Shown: positions 46,100-58,845, counted from the stretch's first letter. The stretch is 64,000 nt of DNA from Megaleporinus macrocephalus (GCA_021613375.1 CM038721.1:2878486-2942485), one strand, 5' to 3'. The notes: generated by a model from the letters alone, not told the origin. Numbers and translations: made by a program.

Positions 46100-48040
46100 T
46101 TAAAAGGAAGTTCCATATAGGGGCCATATAGAAGCATTTGCATGTTTAAATGGTACTGATGTACTTGGTTCTATATAGAACATTTTTGTAAAAATGGTTC
46201 TCTATGGCACCAAAATGTTAAAGCTTTTAAAATAAATATACTTAAAAATTATTGTTCTTAAAGGATTGATTGAGGATATGCTGTATATGGTTCTATACAG
46301 AACATTTTTCTAAACACTTTTCTTTATAGCACTAAAAGGTTTTAGCTACAACAACAAATAAAAAATAACCATAATTGTAAACGCTTTTCATATAAATATA
46401 CTTAAAAATCATTGTTCTTAAAGGTACTTTGGCAAAGGTAATGGTGTTCTAAATAGAAGTTCTACATAGAACTATGTGCCTGCTTTAATAGTTTTTGCAC
46501 AGTGAAATGGTTCTTGGGTTGATTGAGGATATGCTGTATATGGTTCTATATAGAACATTTTTCTAAAAATTGTTCTCTATAACACCAAAAGGTTTTAGCT
46601 ACAACAACAAATAAACAATAACCATAAACTTTAAAGCTTTTAAAATAAATACACTTAAAAATCTTTGTTCTTAAAGGTACTTTAGCTTAGAAGTTCTACA
46701 TAGAACCATGTCCCTGCATTAATAGTTCTTTGCACAGTGAAATGGTTCTTGGGTTGATTGAGGATATGCTGTATATGGTTCTATATAGAACATTTTTCTA
46801 AAAATGGTTCTCTATAACACCAAAAAGTTTTAGCGACAACAACAAATAAACAATTACCATAAAAATTAAAGCTTTTAAATATACTTAAAAATGATTGTTC
46901 TTAAAGCTACTTTCGCAAAGACAATATATTATATATAGAACCACAAGTTCTACATAGAACCATGTGCCTGCTTTAATGTTTCTTTGCACAGTGAAATGGT
47001 TCTTGGATTTATTGAAGATATGCTGTACATGGTTCTATATATAGAACATTTTTGAAAAAATGGTTCTCTATAGCACCAAAAAGTTTTAGCAACAACAACA
47101 AATAAACAATTACCATAAACGTTAAAGCTTTTAAAATAAATATGCTTAAAAATGATTGTTTTTAAAGGTACTTTAGCAAAGGTAATGGTTATATATAGAA
47201 CCACAAGTTCTACATAGAACTATGTGCCTGCTTTAATAGTTCTTTGCACAGTTAAATGGTTCTAGGATTGATTGAGGATATGCTGTATATGGTTCTATAT
47301 AGAACATTTTTCTAAAAATTGTTCTCTATAACACCAAAAGGTTTTAGCTACACCAACAAATAAACAATAATCATAAACTTTAAAGCTTTTAAAATAAATA
47401 TACTTAAAAATCATTGTTCTTAAAGGTACTTTAGCAAAGACAATGTTTTATATATAGAAGTTCTACATAGAACCGTGTGCCTGCATCAATAGTTCTTTGC
47501 ACAGTGAAATGGTTATTGGGTTGATTGAGGATATGCTGTATATGGTTCTATATAGAACATTTTTGAAAAAATGGTTCTCTATAACACCAAAATGTTTAAG
47601 CAACAACAACAAATAAACAATTACCATGAACGTTAAAGCTTTTAAAATAAATATACTTAAAATTATTGTTCTTAAAGGTACTTTATCAAAGGTAATGGTT
47701 ATATAGAAGTTCTACATAGAACCATGTGTCTGCTTTAATGTTTTTTTGCACACTGAAATGGTTCTTGGATTGATTGAGAAAATGCTGTATATGGTTCTAT
47801 ATAGAACATTTTTCTAAACATTTTTCTTTAGCACTAAAACAACAATTACCATAAACGTTAAAGCTTTTAAAATAAATATACTTAAAAATGATTGTAAAGA
47901 CGATGGTTTTATATATAAAACCTCACGTTCTACATAGAAACATGTGCCTACTTTATTGGTTCTTTGCACAGTGAAATGGTTATTGGGTTAATTGAGGATA
48001 TGCTGTATATGGCTCTATGTCTAACATTTTAGATTAAATT
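46100..48040. repeat. About 250-bp satellite, about 8 copies, built from a GGTTCT MITE
   Basis: The marker GATTGAGGATATGCTG recurs at 46268, 46521, 46755, 47010 (variant), 47269, 47523, 47772 and about 47990, giving spacings of 218-259 bp. Each unit carries TGGTTCTATATAGAACATTT (a palindromic core), an ACAACAACAAATAAACAAT stretch and AAGTTCTACATAGAACCATG. No gene. Confidence 0.95.
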
Positions 48041-48670
48041 ATTTCATATACTACCACTAAGGGTTCTGCTATCTGCTGCTTTTATGATAGAAGAACCCTT
48101 TTCAGTGATATAGACCAACTTATAACACAGAAGAACCATGCAAAGAACCCTTTTAGTATGCAAATAGAAAGTCGCGGTGTTAAGAAACATTGCATTTCCT
48201 AAAGAACCCTTAAAGAACCATCTTTTTTAGTTGTGTACCTAGGCATGTTCTACCACACAGAGTACAGCTCCATGTAGGAAATAATAAATACTGTAGGCTT
48301 TTGATTCAGTGTGAGGCCTCAAGCGTTGTATTATTCCCAGACGCCTCTTCATCCCGTCCAACATGCGCTGGAATATCCTGGAATCAGATTCCACAGTGAG
48401 TTATGAAGGTTTATGAAATGATTCCTGACGCTCAGAAAGGCTGGAGCTCGCGCACGCCGAGTCACGTCACGTGACGAGCTGATTCATTTACTCTGCGCGG
48501 ATGTTCTGCTCGCCATGAGGAGAGAAATAGAGACTATTATTGCTGTAAAAAGCGCTCAGGGCCCGTTTATTGCAGCCGCAGCCAGAAACGACTCTAGAAA
48601 AGACTCTCGAAAAAAATAACATTCCAGTGTAGACAACATTCCAGTCTGTGGTGAAGCTATGCATGTAATA
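48041..48670. other. MITE remnant then complex sequence
   Basis: 48041-48240 continues the AGAACC vocabulary. 48400-48600 is CpG-bearing and complex (GTCACGTCACGTGACGAGC near 48460) but shows no gene structure. Confidence 0.4.
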
Positions 48671-48671
48671 A

Positions 48672-48673
48672 TC

Positions 48674-48718
<45 letters not shown>

Positions 48719-48719
48719 T
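48672..48719. repeat. (ATT)n microsatellite
   Basis: About 15 ATT units. Confidence 0.97.
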
Positions 48720-48894
48720 AGCAATAGGAGGAGGAGTATACATTCTTTTTCATATCTTTTCTAAATAAAATATTTGATCAGTCAGTTTTTAGTTTAAGAG
48801 GATTCTTAAAAGAAATAATAATTTTAGTGCTCATTGTTCTGTTCTGTTATTATTACTACAGCATACTTGCAGAACAATCTTTTTAAAAGACTAG

Positions 48895-49815
48895 TGTAGG
48901 TGTAGTATAGTATAGACAGAGTATAGTTATTGTATAGTACAATATAGTTTGGGGTAAAGAATAGTTAAGAGATAGTTGTGTAGTAAATTTACAGTTAGTG
49001 GTGTAGTATAGTGTAGTTAGTGATAGTATAGTTAGAGTGTACAGATGACAGTATAGTTATAGTATTGTTAAAGGTAGGTTAGTATGGTATAGTTGGATAT
49101 ATTATAGTTATAGTGTATAAAAAGCTCCAATTATAGTTGCATTGTATAGTACAGTATATTATAGCTATAGTACAGTTATAGTATAATTATAATATGGTAG
49201 TGTTAGCAGTGTAGTGTAGTATATAGAATAGTATAGGTAAAATAAGTGGTGTCGTATTGTGTATTTAAGTATAGTATAGAATACTATAGGCAAAGTTAGT
49301 GGTATAGTATATAGAGAATATTATGGAATCATTAGGATAGTTATAGTATAATAAAGTTAATAGTTATAGTATAGTACAGTATAGTATATCCAGAATTAGA
49401 ATAGATTATAGGTATAGTATATAGAGAATAGTATGGAATCATTAGACTTAGCAGTATAATTAGGATAGTTATAGTATAGTAAAGTTAATAGTTATAGTAT
49501 AGTACAGTGTAGTATAGCCAGAATTAGAATAGATTATAGGTATAGTATATAGAGAATAGTATGGAATCATTAGACTTAGCAGTATAATTAGGATAGTTAT
49601 AGTATAATAAAGTTAATAGTTATAGTATAGTACAGTGTAGTATAGCCAGAATTAGAATGGATTATAGGTATAGTATATATACGGCAGTATAGTGTAGAGC
49701 TAACAAAGTAAGCTAAGTGAGAATAGTAAAGTTAATAGCGTAGTATAGTCCAGTACAGTGAGGTTGTACTATATCTATAGTATTTAAAGAGTAGTGTAGT
49801 ATAGTTAGAGTTAGC
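48895..49815. repeat. TAGTATAG-type degenerate repeat with a 128-bp higher-order unit
   Basis: Irregular (A)TAGT(A)TAGT motifs fill about 900 bp. Within it GGTATAGTATATAGAG recurs at 49301, 49411 and 49539, with a variant at 49667; the last two spacings are 128 bp and those units are nearly identical. Confidence 0.9.
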
Positions 49816-49859
49816 AGTGTGGAGTTCGGGTGATGCTGCAGTGCTGTATTAGAGACTAC

Positions 49860-50115
49860 GCTGTGCTATGTTAGCATGAGAATAGAACCGGGTCCTGTGA
49901 ACTGGCTTGACCTCCCGACCCCTCCTGCCTCACATGAATAGCGCCACTCGGAGGCTCCCCAGCCTCTCCACGCTCATTTAACAGAGCCGCTGCAGTTTGT
50001 TTTAGCTATTCAGCCCCTCATTACAGCTCCTTATTACAGCTCAGCTCGAGGCTTCCTGATTAGTGCCGTACAATACAGCTCCATATTAACCCATACCATC
50101 ATAAACCTGCTCTCA
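49860..50115. promoter_or_regulatory. Candidate conserved non-coding block
   Basis: GC-richer complex segment (CATGAATAGCGCCACTCGG, TGCAGTTTGTTTTAGC, CTGATTAGTGCCG). No splice or start signals that make a gene. Confidence 0.3.
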
Positions 50116-51332
50116 CGCAGACACGCACACACATACACACACACACACACACATACACATTCTCAGCAGATGATGTCTCTGTACATGTATGTATATTATA
50201 AAATCATGCATGCATACGTAATAATTGAAAAATGAGCATATATGCCTAACACTTGCATTTGTTTAGTTAAATATTTCAATTATTTCATGCTTTATTTCTG
50301 CATTTAAAGTATTTTTGCAGCCTTTTACTATTTTATTGTTCTATGTTTGGTTATAACCCAGGTCTGCAGAGCAGGACTGAGACTGGGGACCCCTGCAACA
50401 GGCTGTTTACCTGACTGGAATAGTTGACCGTAGTCAGCGGAGTCTCTACACCTAGTGCTGTGAAAGGAATGGTTAATTAACCTTCACCAGCCTCTGTGTA
50501 CTGCGAGCCGCTTGTTGTGTTTGTGTCTGATTTACTTTGTTGGTTAATGATGATGGAGTGCACCAGTAGTGGTTTAGCTGACAGCTGGTCGTCATCCTCA
50601 CTAGTCGTCTGTGTAGAGAAATACAAGTACTGCGAATACAGCTTTACTAAATACTTTCAGACCACTTAATTAGTATAGACAATAATATCCTCATCATCAT
50701 TAGCATCATCAGGGCTTGCTTACTGCCTATTTAAAAACATCAGATGGGGTGCAGACGAAGTATAACGAGGATCCCTGTTAACAGCTTCCTTACAAACTCT
50801 GATGTAAGAGCTAAAGCCTGAGTAGACTGATAAATGACAGGGATGAGTCATTTAAGATCTTTGAGATATTTCATTTTGAGATATTGAGATATCATCTCCT
50901 TATTAGTGGACGTGTTTGTGAGTGGTATGTTTAGCCCTGGTGATGTACTGGACTCGTGCTTGGGGGATTGTGAGAGCAGCAGTGGGTTGAACCAGGCTGT
51001 GAGAACCATGTTTTTTCTTAAATGCAGTATTTTTTTAAAATAAAATAATAACAAAATAAAATAGTGCCCGACCCTGACAACCAGACCACCCTCAAAAATG
51101 AAGTTCCGTGGACGCCACAGCACCAACACAATAAACAGAGGATGGATAACACCAAGCCCAGCTGAGCAGGCTGCAAGAAGGTTTCCTGATAGACTTCAAG
51201 AAAAGATGAACGAGAAGAAGATGCACCTGATGTTGGAAGCAGTGAGGGTCACAGTGAGGGTCCAACAGAGATCTCGAAGATCCAGAAGAGGCAGGAATGA
51301 TCAGGCATTTGCGGTGTTGCTGATGATCTCTA

Positions 51333-51335
<3 letters not shown>
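50116..51335. other. No gene supported
   Basis: A (CA)n run at 50127-50155, then AT-rich sequence. A 92-codon frame at 51098-51376 (starting MKFRGRHSTNTINRG) has basic composition, runs into a GT microsatellite and has no splice or poly(A) context, so I do not call it. Confidence 0.4.

Positions 51336-51367
<32 letters not shown>
51336..51367. repeat. (GT)n microsatellite
   Basis: About 15 GT units. Confidence 0.95.
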
Positions 51368-51369
<2 letters not shown>

Positions 51370-51800
51370 GCTTTAGCAGCGTTAATTACAGCACACACAC
51401 ATCATTAATGCACGCTCTTGATGGAGGCTGAGAGAACGTCACGTGCTGCAGTATCGCGAGAGAAAACAAACACACCACTTAAAGACACACACACGTACAC
51501 GTCCTGCCACTTCAGCTCACAATTATTCAGCAAACACATCAGCGTGCAAAATTTTGACTGGTGAAATTTCACATTTCTCTGATTTTACAGGTGAAAACAA
51601 GCTCACACCTCACCTGCCGAGACTCAGAACTGCCATCCAAAGGTACAGTTAGCTGAAGTAGACACAATGGGGAATAATTAAAGAAAGAAATCTATAATGT
51701 GCCACAATGTGTACCATATTTTATGTTATATTCAGTAAGTAAACAGTAAATAAATGAAAACAGTTTCCTATAAAGGAATCTACTGAACATTTTCTTTTTC

Positions 51801-51967
51801 AGGAGTGGATGGTGATGGAAAATGTTGTACAGTGCCATAAAAATGGTTCCACATGTTACAATGATTAAGATTAATATGATAACAATAAAACTGTCATACA
51901 TGTTCAGATTCAGAGCAGAAATTCATATCCAGAGCCAGTTTTACAAAATGTCTTATAATGTCTAATA

Positions 51968-52044
<77 letters not shown>

Positions 52045-52225
52045 AGTGGATGGTGATGGAAAATGTTCCACGGTGCCATAAACATGGTTCTATATATTGT
52101 CAAAAATGATTCCACATGTTATAATGACTAAGATTAATATGATAACAATAAAACTGTCATACATGTTCAGATCCAGAGCCTGTTTTAAAAAGGTCTTGGT
52201 CTAATAGTATATATATATATATATA
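51801..52225. repeat. Direct duplication of an about 170-bp block plus its (TA)n tail
   Basis: 51801-51968 and 52043-52208 share GGAGTGGATGGTGATGGAAA, TAAGATTAATATGATAACAA and TGTCATACATGTTCAGAT. Each is followed by a (TA)n tract (51969-52042, long; 52209-52224, short), so the repeat and its TA tail were duplicated together. Confidence 0.9.
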
Positions 52226-52279
52226 CATGTTACTGGAAATGTATTTTGTTTTACAGTTTTAAAGCCTTTGAATTAACTA

Positions 52280-52527
52280 AAAAGATAAAAAAAGATTGAT
52301 TTTTTTCATTGGACAGCGATGGCGATGATATACATACAAATTTTGTAATTTAATTCGAAATATTATATTTTTTTCTATGAAACATATTAACTTAATAATT
52401 TGATGGAAGAAATTGTTGCAGCTTTCTGCTTAATTTCAGCTGTCGTTTACATTTCATGATGATTGGATTAAAATAAATGCTCAAAGAAAATTGGAGATCC
52501 TTGTTTTTCTTAGACAGTGATGTGTCT

Positions 52528-52573
<46 letters not shown>

Positions 52574-52575
52574 CT
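52280..52575. mobile_element. Two MITE 1 right-end scraps and a (TAGA)n tract
   Basis: TTTTCATTGGACAGCGATGG near 52305 and TTTTTCTTAGACAGTGATG near 52503 are diverged termini. TAGA units occupy 52528-52572. Confidence 0.55.
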
Positions 52576-53268
52576 GTGAAATAAATATATAATATGATAC
52601 AGTCTGATAACTGATGACTGATATAGGGGACAGTGTTAAACATGTACATGAGATATACATCTGAATTTACTGTCCCTAAAAAATCCCACCTAAAGCCTAA
52701 ACACTGTCACCTAGCTGATCTCCTGATCTATATGTGCAGAACAAACACTCCTGCCGTACTGGGCTAAAACACTCACCTTTACAGGTGAAGCATCTCAAAC
52801 TATGCCCACCACAACAAACCACACAGACACACCGTGTGTCCAGCGCTGCTGCCTCTCAGCGCTGCTTCCAGGTTACGTCTTAATTACACTCTTCAAAACA
52901 AAGAGCTCTTTGTGTGATCGCACAGCTTCCCTAAACAACGACTCCACCGCTAGAACCCTGACACCGCGAGGAGACTCGTTCCTGCAGACACGATCCTTTC
53001 AGGAACCAGAAGTGGCTCAAAGAACCCTCGAGGCACGTGCGTTGGTCTGATTTGCGTGCTGCATAATGACGTTATCAGACAATAACTAACTCCTATTTAT
53101 ATTAATATTACTGAACATAAACTATATATATATATACAGTAACAGATTCCTTTGAACCCGCAGCCCCAATATTACTGATATTGGATTAGAAGTGAAGTCA
53201 CTAAGAGCCGCTGAACGAGCTGCAAACTAATATTTGTAAGAATTCGTTGCATGCGCGTGGTTGGCGCG
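52576..53268. other. Intergenic, no gene seen
   Basis: 52790-53050 is GC-richer with a chance open frame of 82 codons (52802-53050), no splice context. Confidence 0.4.
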
Positions 53269-53269
53269 C

Positions 53270-54243
53270 GGACTGCTGAGATGAAGAGGAAGGCTGGAGA
53301 TGATGGAGCAGAGAGAGAGCTTGTGCTGAGATGAAGAAGAAGGCTGGAGATGATGGAGCAGAGAGAGAGCTTGTGCTGAGATGAAGAAGAAGGCTGGAGA
53401 TGATGGAGCAGAGAGAGAGAGCTTGTGCTGAGATGAAGAAGAAGGCTGGAGATGATGGAGCAGAGAGAGAGCTTGTGCTGAGATGAAGAAGAAGGCTGGA
53501 GAGGATGGAGCAGAGAGAGAGAGCTTGTGCTGAGATGAAGAAAAAGGGTGGAGAGGATGGAGCAGAGAGAGAGCTTGTGCTGAGATGAAGAAGAAGGCTG
53601 GAGATGATGGAGCAGAGAGAGAGCTTGTGCTGAGATGAAGAAGAAGGCTGGAGATGATGGAGCAGAGAGAGAGAGCTTGTGCTGAGATGAAGAAGAAGGC
53701 TGGAGATGATGGAGCAGAGAGAGAGCTTGTGCTGAGATGAAGAAGAAGGCTGGAGAGGATGGAGCAGAGAGAGAGAGCTTGTGCTGAGATGAAGAAAAGG
53801 GTGGAGAGGATGGAGCAGAGAGAGAGCTTGTGCTGAGATGAAGAAGAAGGCTGGAGATGATGGAGCAGAGAGAGAGCTTGTGCTGAGATGAAGAAGAAGG
53901 CTGGAGATGATGGAGCAGAGAGAGAGAGCTTGTGCTGAGATGAAGAGGAAGGCTGGAGATGATGGAGCAGAGAGAGAGCTTGTGCTGAGATGAAGAGGAA
54001 GGCTGGAGATGATGGAGCAGAGAGAGAGCTTGTGCTGAGATGAAGAAAAAGGGTGGAGAGGATGGAGCAGAGAGAGAGCTTGTGCTGAGATGAAGAAGAA
54101 GGCTGGAGATGATGGAGCAGAGAGAGAGCTTGTGCTGAGATGAAGAAAAAGGGTGGAGAGGATGGAGCAGAGAGAGAGCTTGTGCTGAGATGAAGAGGAA
54201 GGCTGGAGATGATGGAGCAGAGAGAGAGCTTGTGCTGAGATGT
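53270..54243. repeat. 50-bp minisatellite array (about 19-20 copies)
   Basis: Units start GAGATGAAGAAGAAGGCTGG, continue with AGATGATGGAGCAGAGAGAG and end AGCTTGTGCT. Variants include AAAAAGGGTGGAGAGGATGG and a two-base GA length change. The block order itself repeats, so higher-order structure is present. Two long minus-strand frames (366 and 393 codons) span it only because no stop occurs in the unit. Confidence 0.97.
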
Positions 54244-54347
54244 GGGTGAAACAGTCACTGAGCGCGAGCTGCTGTTGGGCTGAAAGCTGAAACTCTGCCA
54301 AATGAGGCTCGTGTTAATTGCCTGCATGCATAAGTTAGCGTGGCTTT

Positions 54348-54353
<6 letters not shown>

Positions 54354-54410
<57 letters not shown>
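54354..54410. repeat. (CA)n microsatellite
   Basis: About 27 CA units. Confidence 0.97.
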
Positions 54411-54412
<2 letters not shown>

Positions 54413-54483
54413 CCTTATTCCCAAAAGAATCAGAGCGACCCAAACACACATCACCGTGAACAGCAGAGAAGCGCGTGCGTGTG

Positions 54484-54486
54484 TGA

Positions 54487-54518
<32 letters not shown>

Positions 54519-54755
54519 TATATATATATTCTATATATATATATATATTATATATATAAAGAAACCTCTTTAGTATAATTTGGGAACACAATTGTACCAC
54601 ATTTTAATGCAATTCTCTAAATAAAAAATAAAAATAAAAATATATATAAATAAATAATAAATATTATGTAAGTATAAAAAGCCTTTAGTGGCCCATAAAT
54701 CCAGTTTCGTAGGGTAAAATTATTATATATATATATATAATATATATATATAATA

Positions 54756-54845
<90 letters not shown>
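54484..54845. repeat. AT-rich microsatellite cluster and (GT)n
   Basis: TA tracts with AATATATA phase breaks at 54486-54557 and 54722-54789, then GT units to 54842 with one GGT interruption. Confidence 0.95.
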
Positions 54846-54847
<2 letters not shown>

Positions 54848-55020
54848 ATATTAATATCTATATTAATATATATGAAACAAATATAAAAGCATTAAGGTGG
54901 AAATCTGGAATGCAGCAAAACAAAACGCCACTGATTTACAATCATCGAGTCTTATTGATAATTAATGTGAACAGGATAATCATTTTAAAATTCGATAATA
55001 AAACACCTCTAGCTAACCTG

Positions 55021-55069
<49 letters not shown>

Positions 55070-55071
55070 TG
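55021..55071. repeat. (ATT)n microsatellite
   Basis: About 16 ATT units. Confidence 0.97.
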
Positions 55072-55277
55072 GATGTTGTTGTCCTTACAGTAAAGTCTAT
55101 TTAGACTGAGAATCACATTTTAGAATTAAAACAGAAGAAAACGACACGATTGATAGAATTGGTTGCTGCTTTTTATTTATTTTAATTATTAATCTTTAAT
55201 ATTACAACGTTAAAACTGATACGATCCAGAAGTAGTGGCTGTTTGGTTGTACAATATTTAATGAAAGACAGTGGGTA

Positions 55278-55279
55278 AA

Positions 55280-55323
<44 letters not shown>
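55278..55323. repeat. (AAAG)n microsatellite
   Basis: About 11 AAAG units. Confidence 0.95.
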
Positions 55324-55419
55324 GGGAACGTTAAATGTTTATAGAATGAGTGTGTTTGTTATTAATGTTCGTTATTCTAATATTACTGTCTGTCTGAACA
55401 ATTACAAACAAAACTGATC

Positions 55420-55772
55420 AACCTCTCTCTCTCTCTCTTTCTCTTTTCTCTCTCTCCCTTTCTCCTCTCTCTTTCTCACTCTCTCATTCTTTCTTCTTTC
55501 TCTCTTTCACCTCTCTCTGTCTTTCTCTCTTTCTTCTCTTTTTCACTCTCTCTCTCCTCTTTCTCCGCTCTCTTTCTTCTTTCTCTCTTTCACTTCTCTC
55601 CTTCTCTCTTTCTTCTTTCTCTCTTTCACCTCTCTCCTTCTCTCTTTCTTCTTTCTCTCTTTCACCTCTCTCCTTCTCTCTTTCTTCTTTCTCTCTTTCA
55701 CCTCTCTCCTTCTCTCTTTCACCTCTCTCCCTTTTTTCTCTCTCTCTCTCCCTTTTCCTCTCTCTCTCTCCC

Positions 55773-55853
<81 letters not shown>
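55420..55853. repeat. CT-rich polypyrimidine tract, 430 bp
   Basis: A nearly pure pyrimidine strand. It comprises a degenerate CTCTCTTTCTTCTTT-type repeat of about 30 bp (55560-55720), with CTTTCACCTCTCTCCTTCTC as its recurring phrase, followed by pure (TC)n at 55778-55852. Confidence 0.95.
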
Positions 55854-55855
<2 letters not shown>

Positions 55856-56794
55856 TCTCCTTAATCTTTTCTTCCCCTGAGGGTTTCTTTCCTCCTCCTG
55901 ATTAATCGCTTCTCTGCATCTTTGACTCCTCAGCGATCTGTTTGCACGAGTCAAACAGTAAACGGTCATTAGTGCGCCACCACGCGGCACAGCAGCGAAC
56001 TACGACCTGCAGTCTCGGCGCGCGAGCTGCGGAGGACTAAAATCGCAGAGAATAAAAAATAAAGACATATTTTTTACATATTTCTTAATAATATAACATT
56101 GTTTTTATTTTTTTACTTAAAACGTTTAAAATAGACAGCAAGCAAAACACACCGAAGGTAGTGGAGGTACTTACACACAGTACGGATATGAGAACTGAGC
56201 AGCACACATGAAAACATTAATCTAATGTAAGATATTTACAAGGTGAGAGCGTTGCAACAAACTAAAGTGAATCAGGGTGACGGTACATGTTTTTATGTAC
56301 ATTACAGTGTGTGTAATAAAGCGCTGGTGCAGCAGTTTAAAGCAGTGGGATGTGAGAAGGTCCTTGTTCAGGAGGATGGTGATGTCAGGGAAAGAAGCTG
56401 TGGAGGTCCGAGGCTTTGGTGCTCTGGCTGTTTCATTTTAAATGAGGTGCTACAGCTCCTAAGTGAGAGGTGGCCAATCATAAAGCAGCCCAGCAGCTGA
56501 AGGAGACACAGGAGAAAGAAGATAAATCCCAAAACAGAGGCATGAACTTGTAGAAGTGTAAGGAATTCAGTAAAGTACAAATCCATGGCGATGGTATTTC
56601 AGCACATGGAGTAATGTTCACTTCTGTTTCTGGTCGCTGAGATTTAGAGGCAACTCCTTAAAGCAGAAGAAGAAAACAGTAACATTATTAATGTATTAAT
56701 TAATATGTAATATGTATGTGTAATAAGTAGTGTGAGGGCAAACATAAACAAATCCCATTACATCATTTAAACAGCTGCTGTTATCTTCTACACT

Positions 56795-56945
56795 GTGTGA
56801 ATAGTTTATGATGAATGGACCAATAGAAATGCTTCCAACAAAGCTTGGACAGAATTCTGGTTCTATTGACTTACATTGAAAATAAACAGGGGTTTTGGCC
56901 TCTCCTGTAAAGTGGCTAAACTCTAAGGATCGTCTAATAAAACCT
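56795..56945 (-). mobile_element. MITE family 1, copy H (reverse)
   Basis: ATGGACCAATAGAAATGCTT, TGACTTACATTGAAAATAAA and GGCCTCTCCTGTAAAGTGGC are the reverse-strand body motifs. Confidence 0.7.
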
Positions 56946-57149
56946 TTAAAAAAGCATTAAAACATAATATGATTATAGAAATGCTGCCTGGAGCCTGAAA
57001 CAGGGTTTACTGATAGTTCTCAGATACAATTTTGGCCTAAAACACAGCTTTTCAAACCTGTGTATGTTGGAAAGATGCATTCAGGGTCGTGCAAGAAAAC
57101 ATACCATTAATTTACCGTCATCGACATTCCATAATACTGCGGTCGGAAT

Positions 57150-57295
57150 AAAAACACATCTCAAAAATTATAACTGCACAGGACATGTTTTACTCTTTAT
57201 GTAAGTCAATGGAGCCAGTTTTTTTTCAAGCTATGTTTGGAGAATTTCTATTGGTCCATTCAACATGAAATTTCCACACAATGTAAAAAAAACTA
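57150..57295 (+). mobile_element. MITE family 1, copy I
   Basis: GTAAGTCAATGGAGCCAG and GAGAATTTCTATTGGTCC body motifs; ends eroded. Confidence 0.65.
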
Positions 57296-57439
57296 CAGGT
57301 TTTTCAAATTAAGTTAAAAACTGTAAAACAACTAAAAAGAGAGATGAGATTTTTTCCAAAACCAACAAAATAAAGACTCACGTGTAGGTTCACTGGTGAG
57401 TTTGATAGTAAATAAAATGTGTATATCTGTGTTGTAGAC

Positions 57440-58145
57440 ATGGAGCCCCCTGGTTCCCATAAACACCACTGTAAACACCATCATCACTGTAAATAAAAAA
57501 ACCTCCACCACTGTAAACATCACCACCACTGTAAACATAACCACCACTGTAAACACCATCACCACCACCAGTGTAAATACCATCCCCACCACTGTAAACA
57601 CCAACACCACCACTGTAAACATCATTACCACCACCAGTGTAAATACTATCACCACCACTGTAAACTACACCACCAGTGTAAACACCATCACCACCACTGT
57701 AAACATCATTACCACCAGTGTAAACACCATCACCACCACTGTAAACACCATCACCACCACTGTAAACATCATCACCACCACCACTGTAAACACCATCACC
57801 ACCACTGTAAACACTATCACCAACACTGTAAACACCATCACCACCACCAGTGTAAACACCATCACCACCACTGTAAACATTATCACCAACACTGTAAACA
57901 CCATCACCAGTGTAAACACCATCACCACCACTGTAAACATCATCACCACCAGTGTAAACACCATAACCACCAGTGTAAACACCATCACCACCACTGTAAA
58001 CATCACCTCCACTGTAAACACCATCACCACCACTGTAAACACCATCACCACCACTGTAAACATCATTACTACCACCAGTGGTAATACTATCACCACCACT
58101 GTAAACACTATCACCACCACTGTAAACATCATCACCATCACCATA
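57440..58145. repeat. 21-bp minisatellite array (about 33 copies)
   Basis: Units of CACCACTGTAAACACCATCA type with 15-, 18- and 21-bp variants. The unit length is a multiple of three, so the minus strand stays open for 259 codons (57390-58169), encoding VYSGGDG/VYTGGD repeats. A second minus frame encodes VVMVFT-type repeats. I regard both as non-coding, with a reservation given in Part 2. Confidence 0.95.
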
Positions 58146-58627
58146 AAAAAAATCTTTACGATCAAACATTTCACATCAAACTGCTCTGAAACTCTAAAGC
58201 ATCTCAATGGAATTTGCCCTTGATTCTTCATATTACTAAAAATATGCTTACTATTTATTGACCACCATTGACTACTGAGTATATACCATGGTGCTGATGA
58301 TATGATGAAGCTATGAATTGAAAAGTTTATTATTTCTGCCTAAAAAAATGCTTAAAATTTACTAGTGCAGTCAAAATATAATCTGAAAAGAAAATTTCAG
58401 AAAATTGGAATCAAGAAAATTCAATGCCTAATTTAATTCACTCTAAAGATCCTTGCAGTTTAAACGATTAGTCTTTTATTACTGAACCTCTAAAAAACTG
58501 AAAAACTGTGGTATAAGGGAAAATATATAAAATCTGGCCCATTTTACATTTGGTGGTTAATTTTTTGCCCCCCCTGAAATGTTAAATTGTGAATTACAGT
58601 TTGCAGGAAATTGAATATGGCCGCCAT

Positions 58628-58845
58628 CCAAAGAATAACATGTATTTGGTGATTTTTATTTCTCTGCATCATTTAAACATGGCAGCTTCTTTACATTGGC
58701 TAACAATTTCATGACGAATGGACCAATAAAAATGCTCCAAAACAGCTTGGAAAAAAAAAATCTGGTTTCCATTGACTTCCATTGAAAGTAAAGTCGGTTT
58801 TTGGCCTCTCCTGTAAAGTTACTATTTCTGAGACATTTCACTGAA
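58628..58845 (-). mobile_element. MITE family 1, copy J (reverse, nearly full length)
   Basis: CATCCAAAGAATAACATGTA end, then CATGACGAATGGACCAATAA, TTGACTTCCATTGAAAGTAA and GGCCTCTCCTGTAAAGTTAC. Confidence 0.75.

Noticed and set aside
48895..49815. Possible telomere- or centromere-type satellite
   Set aside because: Motifs are degenerate TAGTATAG, not TTAGGG, and the array is short.
53201..54408. Two overlapping minus-strand frames of 366 and 393 codons
   Set aside because: Both lie across the 50-bp minisatellite and encode the same Ser/Leu/His-rich repeats in shifting frames; no promoter, splice or poly(A) support.
55484..55990. 168-codon minus-strand Arg/Glu repeat frame
   Set aside because: Translation of the CT-rich polypyrimidine tract.
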